Source: an uncultured Eubacterium sp. | Lineage (GTDB): Bacteria; Bacillota_A; Clostridia; Lachnospirales; Lachnospiraceae | Assembly: GCA_910589045.1 (NCBI GenBank) | Contig: CAJUSH010000032.1 | Span: 1 to 40,798 of the forward strand | Length of the DNA: 40,798 nt | Direction of reading: 5' to 3' | In this document: one piece after another, positions 33,267-40,798 of the stretch | Layout: every line of letters starts with the position of its first letter | Position numbering within the stretch: position 1 is the first letter of the stretch | Made by a program: the position numbers and the translations under genes | Notes under the pieces: model-generated | Told to the model about the DNA's origin: nothing | The model's input: only the letters and a program-made list of their open reading frames with translations | The model's database searches: none

Positions 33267-34025
33267 TTAATCTGCGGTAATATATTTGTCCATGATCTCC
33301 TGCAGCGTTCCGTCCTCTTTTAGCTCGGCAATCGCCTCATTGACCTTCGTCAGAAGCTCATCGTTTTCCTTGTTCAGACATGCCGCATAATCCTCGACCA
33401 CATACTCGGTGTCAAGAATTTTCAGACCCTCGTTGCCCGCCACAAAATTCTTTGCAGGCTCGTTGTCGATAATCACTGCGTCAACCTTTCCCTGTACGAG
33501 CGCCATTACCGCATCGGCACCCTTGTTGTACTGCTCCACCGCATCCTCGCCGAAATCCTCACATGCGAAGCTGTCTCCGGTGGTCATAAGCTGCACGCCG
33601 ATCTTCTTGCCCTCCAGATCGTCCACACTGTTGATATCGGAATCCTCCCGCACGATCACGACCTGAATTCCGGTGGCATATGTATCGCTGAAATTAACGG
33701 ATTCCTCCCGGTCGGGGCGCACCGTCATACCTGCCAGCCCGATATCAGCCTTCCCGCTCTGAACCGCAAGGATGACCGCCTCAAACTCCATATCCGTGAT
33801 CTCCAGCTTCATCCCCAGCTTGTCCGCGATCGCCGCTGCGATCTCCGCATCGATTCCTACGATGCTCTCGCCTTCGTAGTACTCATAAGGCGGAAAATAC
33901 GCGTTGGTCGCCATCGTGAGCACACCGTCCTTCACGGTCACGCCGGATGAATCTTTTCCGCAGGCGCACAGCATACACGCTGTCATTACCATTATAAGTG
34001 CGATCGATAATATTTTCTTTTTCAT
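33267..34025 (-). CDS. Polar amino-acid-binding lipoprotein
   Basis: A 252-residue SBP_bac_3-type protein. Lipobox LCAC gives lipidated Cys22 after the signal peptide. The binding domain has GVLTMATNAYFPPYEYY, GIDAEIAAAIADKLG and AGMTVRPDREESVNFSD, typical of polar or basic amino-acid binding proteins. ATG at 34025 has AGAGGAG seven bases upstream. The palindrome upstream resembles an ArgR site, so arginine or a related amino acid is a possible ligand, though this is weak evidence. Confidence 0.93.
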   Translation of the reverse strand: MKKKILSIALIMVMTACMLCACGKDSSGVTVKDGVLTMATNAYFPPYEYYEGESIVGIDAEIAAAIADKLGMKLEITDMEFEAVILAVQSGKADIGLAGMTVRPDREESVNFSDTYATGIQVVIVREDSDINSVDDLEGKKIGVQLMTTGDSFACEDFGEDAVEQYNKGADAVMALVQGKVDAVIIDNEPAKNFVAGNEGLKILDTEYVVEDYAACLNKENDELLTKVNEAIAELKEDGTLQEIMDKYITAD

Positions 34026-34071
34026 GTCTCTCTCCTCTCTTTGCTGCCGGACGCAGCACACTTTCCAACGT

Positions 34072-34100
34072 ATTATACAGTAGCTTTATGCAAAATGCAA
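34072..34100 (-). promoter_or_regulatory. Sigma-A promoter of the amino-acid transporter operon
   Basis: On the minus strand TTGCAT (34100-34095) and an extended TG-TATAAT (34077-34072) are separated by 17 bases, about 50 bases before the start codon. Confidence 0.8.
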
Positions 34101-34130
34101 TGATGAAAATGAATTTTTTGGGAGAATGCG

Positions 34131-34144
34131 TGCATAAATATGCA
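34131..34144. promoter_or_regulatory. ARG-box-like palindrome
   Basis: TGCATA-AA-TATGCA is a palindrome with six-base arms. It resembles ArgR boxes (TGNAT-W4-ATNCA type) and lies about 30 bases upstream of the -35. A second half-like sequence (TATGCAAAATGCAA) overlaps the -35. Arginine-dependent repression is a hypothesis. Confidence 0.35.
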
Positions 34145-34191
34145 GCAAACAGGCAAACCCTGCCCTTTACATGAAAACCCCGGATTTCCGG

Positions 34192-35262
<1,071 letters not shown>

Positions 35263-35358
35263 TTCTCCGTCTCCTCATATCGTTTATGCCTGCCCGGAAT
35301 GTCCCGGACAGCGATCCCGTTACTTTATTATTCCATGACCCGAGTATGAAACGCAACG

Positions 35359-36195
35359 CTATTTTCCCTTCAGCCGTCCCCGCACCACACGGTCGAGCCC
35401 CGCCAGATCCTTTACCACGGACAGCTCAAAAAAGCCGCGCTCCGCCATGATGCGCTGCACCGCATACGCCTGGTCACAGCCGATCTCAAAAAAGAGCAGC
35501 CCGTTTTCCTTTAAATACTCCGGGGCAAGGTCCGAAATCCGCCGGTAAAAATCCAGCCCGTCCATTCCGCCGTCCAACGCCTGCTGCGGCTCGAACAGCT
35601 GCACCTCCGGCATAAGCTTCGGTATCTGCGCCTGCGGAATATAGGGCGGGTTCGACACGATCACGTCAAAGCGTCCGTTCACATTGTCAAACAGGCTGCC
35701 CCGCACCCACTCGGCCTCCAGCTCGTGGAGCTTCGCGTTCTCCTTTGCCACGAGAAGCGCCTGCTTGCTCACGTCCGTGCCCGTTCCGCTCACCGTGGGC
35801 GCATTTTTCAGAATGCTGAGCAGAATACAGCCGCTTCCGGTGCCGATATCGAGCACCTCCATCCCCGGCTCGAGCGCCTTTAAAACCTCCTCCACCAGCA
35901 CCTCGGTATCCTGTCTGGGAATGAGCACATTGGAGTTGACCTTGAAGGTCATCCCCATAAACTCCTGCTCCCCGGTGATGTACTGAAGCGGTATGCGCTC
36001 GGCGCGCTTTTCCAGCACACGGTCATACTCGGTGAGCACCTCCGGCTCCACTTCTGCATTGATATGTGTAAAATAAAAGCTTCGATCGATCTTTGCCACC
36101 ATCTCCAAAAGCAGCCACGCATCAATCTTTGCATCCGCGACACCCGCGGATTCCAGGAGCCTTTCTCCCTTTTGCTCTGCTTGCTTAAATGTCAT
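35359..36195 (-). CDS. prmC: Release factor glutamine methyltransferase
   Basis: A 278-residue HemK/PrmC enzyme that methylates Gln of the GGQ loop of release factors using SAM. Motif I is DIGTGSGC (116-123), NPPY 182-185 in SNPPYIPQAQ is the catalytic motif, and the N-terminal helical domain is typical. The ATG has GGGAGG seven bases upstream inside the end of the DUF1385 gene, which it overlaps by 11 bp. Its target RF1 is the next gene. Confidence 0.96.
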   Translation of the reverse strand: MTFKQAEQKGERLLESAGVADAKIDAWLLLEMVAKIDRSFYFTHINAEVEPEVLTEYDRVLEKRAERIPLQYITGEQEFMGMTFKVNSNVLIPRQDTEVLVEEVLKALEPGMEVLDIGTGSGCILLSILKNAPTVSGTGTDVSKQALLVAKENAKLHELEAEWVRGSLFDNVNGRFDVIVSNPPYIPQAQIPKLMPEVQLFEPQQALDGGMDGLDFYRRISDLAPEYLKENGLLFFEIGCDQAYAVQRIMAERGFFELSVVKDLAGLDRVVRGRLKGK

Positions 36196-37174
36196 CTGCC
36201 AGCCTCCCCTGTCCGACGGTCTGCGCCCTCAGCTCCTCCACATAGCTCTTCCAGTCAAACACCGCCTCCACGGAAGCGATGCCGACCTCGATCATATCCT
36301 CGTCCGGCTCCCTCGTCGTCAGTCTCTGCAGCATCATGCCGGGCTTGCTCAAAAGCCCGATCACCCGGCCCTCGCTGCGCCCCGCCAGACGGATCAGCTC
36401 GTAGGAAATCCCCGCAATAACCGGAATGAGCGCCAGACGCAGGCCCAGCCGCAAAAGCGGCGTGTCCACCCGCACAAAGAAAAACAGGATCACACTGACG
36501 ATAATGACAAAAAACAGAAAGCTTGTACCGCAGCGCTTATGCAGACGGGAGCTTTTCTTCACATTCTCCACCGTCAGATCCAGGCCATGCTCAATGCAGT
36601 TGATGCATTTGTGCTCCGCACCGTGGTACATGTATACCCGCTGAATATCCTTCATCATGGAAATGCCCGCCACATAGGCAAAAAAAATCGCGATGCGGAG
36701 CAGCCCCTCCGCGAGGGCGACCCCGCCCTCCGAAAAGTTCCAGCGCCTGAAAAATGTTGACAGCCAGTAGGGAAGCACCATGAAGAGCGCAACCGCAAGG
36801 ACGATCGAGAGTGCAACCGTGCCGCCCATGAGGGCATCCTCCTTTTTATTCCGCTTTTCCGCGTGCCCGGAAGTGTCCGGCTTTTCCTGACCTTCCTGTG
36901 CATCCTTTTTTTGCGTCTCGTCCGCTTCCTCCTCAAAAAAGGAGGCCGAAAATGTAAGGCTGCTCATGCCAAGCACCAGGGAATCGATAAAATTTACCAC
37001 GCCCCGCACAAGGGGGATCCCGTTCACCGACCGGCCCTTCAAAATGCCCTTATATTCTTTTTTTTCAACGATGATCTCACCGTCGCTTTTGCGGACCGCT
37101 ACCGCGTAGGTGTCACTGTTTTTCATCATGACACCCTCCATCACGGCCTGCCCGCCGATTCCTGAATATCCCAT
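36185..37174 (-). CDS. DUF1385 (YqhQ-like) membrane protein
   Basis: A 329-residue integral membrane protein starting MGYSGIGGQAVMEGVMMK, the DUF1385 signature, with KGILKGRSVNGIPLVRGV later and several membrane helices in 110-260. The segment YMYHGAEHKCINC is conserved in the family. Function is unknown. It commonly precedes prmC-prfA in Clostridia. The ATG has AAAGGTA five bases upstream. Confidence 0.93.
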   Translation of the reverse strand: MGYSGIGGQAVMEGVMMKNSDTYAVAVRKSDGEIIVEKKEYKGILKGRSVNGIPLVRGVVNFIDSLVLGMSSLTFSASFFEEEADETQKKDAQEGQEKPDTSGHAEKRNKKEDALMGGTVALSIVLAVALFMVLPYWLSTFFRRWNFSEGGVALAEGLLRIAIFFAYVAGISMMKDIQRVYMYHGAEHKCINCIEHGLDLTVENVKKSSRLHKRCGTSFLFFVIIVSVILFFFVRVDTPLLRLGLRLALIPVIAGISYELIRLAGRSEGRVIGLLSKPGMMLQRLTTREPDEDMIEVGIASVEAVFDWKSYVEELRAQTVGQGRLADDI

Positions 37175-37422
37175 GCTTATACCTTTCGTTCAAGCCCGTC
37201 CCGCATATCCTGCGGATCTGCAGGCTTATAACAGTTCAGCCCGGAACCCTGCACTCGCTGCAAAGTCCGTAAGAACGTGTATATTCTGCCAGGCAGGAAG
37301 CCGAAGGCTGAATAGTTACGCGAGCGTTTTCGCATCTGTCAAAAAGCGCTGCGTAAATACAGTCATCCATGCAGCCACGATACCTGAATTGTATGAAAAA
37401 CGCCCCGGCTATGAACGGTTAC

Positions 37423-37456
37423 AAAAAAAGGCTGAAGTCTAGCAACCTCAACCTTT
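37423..37456 (-). terminator. Terminator after rpmE
   Basis: On the minus strand AGGTTGA...TCAGCCT pair over a 10-base loop and are followed by a run of seven T. It lies just past the rpmE stop codon and separates rpmE from the DUF1385-prmC-prfA genes. Confidence 0.7.
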
Positions 37457-37468
37457 GTTTCCATGTTC

Positions 37469-37669
37469 TTATTTCATGCCGTATTTCTTGTTGAACTGCT
37501 CAATACGTCCTCGTGCCTGGCTGGCCTTCTGCTGTCCGGTGTAGAACGGATGGCACTTCGAACAAATCTCAACATGGATTTCCTTCTTTGTGGAACCAGT
37601 GACAAATGTGTTACCGCAGTTGCAGGTAACAGTTGCCTCATAGTATTCGGGCTGAATTTCTGTCTGCAT
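37469..37669 (-). CDS. rpmE: 50S ribosomal protein L31, zinc-binding type
   Basis: A 66-residue protein from ATG 37669 (AGGTG seven bases upstream). A GTG nine bases earlier is also in frame, but overlaps that site. Cys16, Cys18, Cys36 and Cys39 (CNCG...CSKC) make it the zinc-containing C+ form. The conserved CHPFYTGQQK segment is present. It is a large-subunit protein that helps bridge the subunits; the zinc may act as a reserve. It sits between rho and DUF1385, the usual order, behind a strong promoter and a hairpin leader. Confidence 0.97.
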   Translation of the reverse strand: MQTEIQPEYYEATVTCNCGNTFVTGSTKKEIHVEICSKCHPFYTGQQKASQARGRIEQFNKKYGMK

Positions 37670-37705
37670 CTTTTTCACCTCACCTACTCAATGTATGATC
37701 TATAA

Positions 37706-37732
37706 GTAACTATTCAATATCCGTATAGTTAC
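37706..37732. repeat. 8-bp inverted repeat in the rpmE leader
   Basis: GTAACTAT (37706-37713) and ATAGTTAC (37725-37732) form a perfect stem with an 11-base loop, about 35 bases before the rpmE start. The same GAATAGTTAC sequence also occurs near 37310. It could be a ribosomal-protein leader stem or part of a dispersed repeat. Confidence 0.6.
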
Positions 37733-37798
37733 GGGTAACGCCCTCTGCAAAGACTTTTACAGCTGGCATCGCCTGCCATATCTCACAACAGCTTATTC

Positions 37799-37827
37799 AT
37801 TGTAGCATAACCGTTTTCGTTTGACAA
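37799..37827 (-). promoter_or_regulatory. Sigma-A promoter of rpmE
   Basis: On the minus strand TTGTCA (37827-37822) and an extended TGC-TACAAT (37804-37799) have a 17-base spacer. The leader is about 120 bases, enough for a regulatory structure. Confidence 0.8.
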
Positions 37828-37833
37828 GGAGTT

Positions 37834-39426
37834 TTATAAAAATTTTTTCTTGCGCACCTGCTGCACGTATTCGTAATTGCTGCGCGTGTGCGCGAACATG
37901 TTCAGGATGTTTTCCACCGCATCGTCGGTCTTCATGCCGTTGACGGCGCGGCGCATGATGTTCACCGCCTCCCGCTCCTCCGGATTTAAAAGCAGATCCT
38001 CGCGTCTGGTGCTGGACTTTACGATATCAAGCGCCGGAAATACGCGCTTTTCCGAGAGCTTGCGGTCAAGCACCAGCTCCATGTTGCCGGTTCCCTTGAA
38101 CTCCTCGTACACAACGTCGTCCATCTTGCTTCCGGTGTCTACCAGCGCAGTGGCGAGGATCGTCAGGCTGCCGCCCTCCCGCATGTTGCGCGCGGCGCCG
38201 AAAAAGCGCTTCGGCATGTACAGTGCAGCCGGGTCCAGTCCGCCGGAGAGCGTGCGCCCGCTCGGGGGAACCGTCAGGTTGTAGGCCCTGGCAAGGCGCG
38301 TGATGCTGTCCAGCAGAATCATCACGTCCTTTCCGTGCTCCACCAGGCGCTTTGCACGCTCCACAACCATCTCGGAAACGCGCTTATGTCGCTCCGGCTG
38401 CTCGTCAAAGGTGGAGTAGATAACCTCCACATTATGTCCCTCGATCGCCTCCTTGATGTCCGTCACCTCCTCGGGACGCTCGTCGATCAGAAGAATGATC
38501 AGGTGCATTTCCGGATTGTTCTGCTTCACTGAACGCGCGACTTCCTTTAAAAGAGTCGTCTTACCCGCCTTCGGCGGTGAAACGATCATGCCGCGCTGCC
38601 CTTTCCCAATGGGCGAAACAAGATCCACAATGCGCATCGCAAGCCCGCTGCGGCTTGTCTCCAGGTGCAGCCGCTCATTCGGAAAAATCGGCGTCAGATC
38701 CTCAAAATTTTTCCGCCTTGCCGCCACGGAAGGGGGATAACCGTTGATGGTCGTGATGTATAAAAGTGCGGAAAACTTCTCGCTCTGGGTTTTTACCCTC
38801 GTATTGCCGCACACAATATCCCCCGTTTTTAAGCGGAAGCGGCGGATCTGCGACGGCGACACATAAACGTCATTCTCGCCGGGCAGGTAATTCGCACAGC
38901 GGATAAACCCGTATCCGTCCGGCATCACCTCCAGAATGCCGTTCGCGGTCACGCCGCTGTCGAGGCTCGAATTTACCTGATCGGACTGGTCATAATCCTC
39001 CTCCTCCGCAGCCGCATTCGCCCTGGCCGCCTGTGCACGTGTATCGCGTCCCTCCCGGTGTGTCCGCTGGGGACGTTCGGTGCGCTCCGCATGCTCTGCC
39101 TGCTCCGTTCCCGCATGCTCCGTGCGTTCCGTCCGCTCGGCGCGCTCCGCCCGTTCGGTGCGCTCGGCGTTGCCCGCGCGCTGGGGACGCTGCGTCCCGC
39201 CTGCTGCCGGTGCTTCCTGCGCCTTTGCCGACTTCTCCGGCGTTTCCTCCCGCGCAGCCTCCTCCTGCTGCTTTTTCATCTGCTCCAGGCGCCGGTCCTC
39301 ACCAATCATCGCATCCACAACCTCCGCCTTTTTAAGCGCGGAAATATTCCGCAGTCCCCTGGCCTTTGCCAGGTCTTTGAGCGCGGCAACGCTCAACGAT
39401 TCATACTTCTCTCGCATATCTGCCAT
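37834..39426 (-). CDS. rho: Transcription termination factor Rho with RTER-rich insertion
   Basis: A 530-residue hexameric RNA helicase that ends transcription. The N-terminal Rho domain (1-45, SVAALKDLAKARGL) is followed by a charged low-complexity insert of about 105 residues (about 50-155), rich in Glu, Arg and Thr, with RTERAER and HAERTER units. The RNA-binding CSD follows (NGILEVMPDGYGFIR, about 162-176), then the ATPase with Walker A PPKAGKTT (284-291), LIDERPEEV and R-loop-like VPPSGRTLSGG. E. coli Rho has 419 residues. ATG at 39426 has AAGGAGAG about nine bases upstream. Confidence 0.97.
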   Translation of the reverse strand: MADMREKYESLSVAALKDLAKARGLRNISALKKAEVVDAMIGEDRRLEQMKKQQEEAAREETPEKSAKAQEAPAAGGTQRPQRAGNAERTERAERAERTERTEHAGTEQAEHAERTERPQRTHREGRDTRAQAARANAAAEEEDYDQSDQVNSSLDSGVTANGILEVMPDGYGFIRCANYLPGENDVYVSPSQIRRFRLKTGDIVCGNTRVKTQSEKFSALLYITTINGYPPSVAARRKNFEDLTPIFPNERLHLETSRSGLAMRIVDLVSPIGKGQRGMIVSPPKAGKTTLLKEVARSVKQNNPEMHLIILLIDERPEEVTDIKEAIEGHNVEVIYSTFDEQPERHKRVSEMVVERAKRLVEHGKDVMILLDSITRLARAYNLTVPPSGRTLSGGLDPAALYMPKRFFGAARNMREGGSLTILATALVDTGSKMDDVVYEEFKGTGNMELVLDRKLSEKRVFPALDIVKSSTRREDLLLNPEEREAVNIMRRAVNGMKTDDAVENILNMFAHTRSNYEYVQQVRKKKFL

Positions 39427-39754
39427 ACTTTATTCTCTCCTTAAAAAATTACACAATAAGATTCCATGTAGCAACTCTATCAGTTTAAAAATGGGAAAAC
39501 GATGATTTGTAACGGAAAATCCTGATACCCCGCAGGGCGATTGCAGTGTGTTATAACACCGTATGTGTGCCAAAGCCCGTCCGAGAGCCTTTGCTTTCAT
39601 AATATTTGTCTATTGTACCATATGTGTCCGAAAATAGGAAGCCCTATTTTCCCCTTGATTTCAAAAAAAACTAGTGCTATGGTATTATTACCTTTGATTG
39701 GCAAAAAGCACACACGCTCAACCGAGGAGATACATTATACAAGGAGAAAACATC
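39427..39754. other. Intergenic region between rho and malic enzyme genes
   Basis: The 328 bases hold no credible gene. They contain a perfect 12-bp palindrome GTGTTATAACAC (39548-39559), a 9-bp hairpin GAAAATAGG-aagc-CCTATTTTC (39630-39651), the malic enzyme promoter and AAGGAG before its start. No clear rho promoter was seen. Confidence 0.6.
39655..39683 (+). promoter_or_regulatory. Promoter of the malic enzyme gene
   Basis: TTGATT (39655-39660) and extended TGC-TATGGT (39678-39683) have a 17-base spacer. The hairpin at 39630-39651 directly abuts the -35 and could be an operator. Confidence 0.65.

Positions 39755-40798
<1,044 letters not shown>

Overview
The window looks like chromosome from a Clostridia/Lachnospiraceae-type bacterium. 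The inference rests on the gene order rho-rpmE-DUF1385-prmC-prfA, a YesM/YesN two-component pair beside a CUT1 sugar importer, HD-GYP response regulators, a Csp-like subtilase, a Mn-dependent pyrophosphatase with CBS and DRTGG domains, and strong AGGAGG ribosome-binding sites. By eye the DNA is moderately GC-rich, except for an AT-rich stretch at the left edge. I saw no rRNA, tRNA, CRISPR array or complete insertion sequence.

Layout, left to right. Positions 1-134 hold the start of an Rpn-like nuclease gene cut by the window edge. Then come a Csp-like S8 protease and an ECF sigma/anti-sigma pair (2242-3511). A minus-strand run from 10792 down to 3787 encodes IscS, IscU, a response regulator with HD-GYP and PAS-like domains, a FapA/DUF342 protein with nine 26-residue repeats, a second HD-GYP response regulator and an HPt protein. 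It has a consensus promoter at one end and a strong terminator at the other. A plus-strand S1-domain RNA-binding protein follows. A minus-strand set then encodes a coiled-coil membrane protein, pyrophosphatase and flavin reductase.

Positions 16114-30834 form a polysaccharide-utilisation locus. A divergent YesM-type kinase and YesN-type AraC regulator (plus strand) face a minus-strand operon encoding a sugar-binding lipoprotein, two permeases, a GH88 unsaturated glucuronyl hydrolase, a heparinase II/III-type lyase, a small membrane-anchored protein, a DUF624 protein, a GH2 beta-glucuronidase and a discoidin-like protein. None of the enzymes has a visible signal peptide. No sulfatase and no transporter ATPase are encoded. 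The likely scheme is import of uronic-acid-containing oligosaccharides, breakdown in the cytoplasm, and use of an ATPase encoded elsewhere.

To the right are a polar amino-acid ABC transporter operon with a palindrome resembling an ARG box, then the translation/termination block prfA, prmC, DUF1385, rpmE and rho. Rho carries a long charged RTER-rich insertion. Last is the first 348 codons of a malic enzyme, running off the right end.

The two parts I consider least described are the HD-GYP/FapA-repeat/HPt signalling module fused to the isc genes, and the intergenic hairpin elements, especially the one at 23668-23767 inside the polysaccharide operon.
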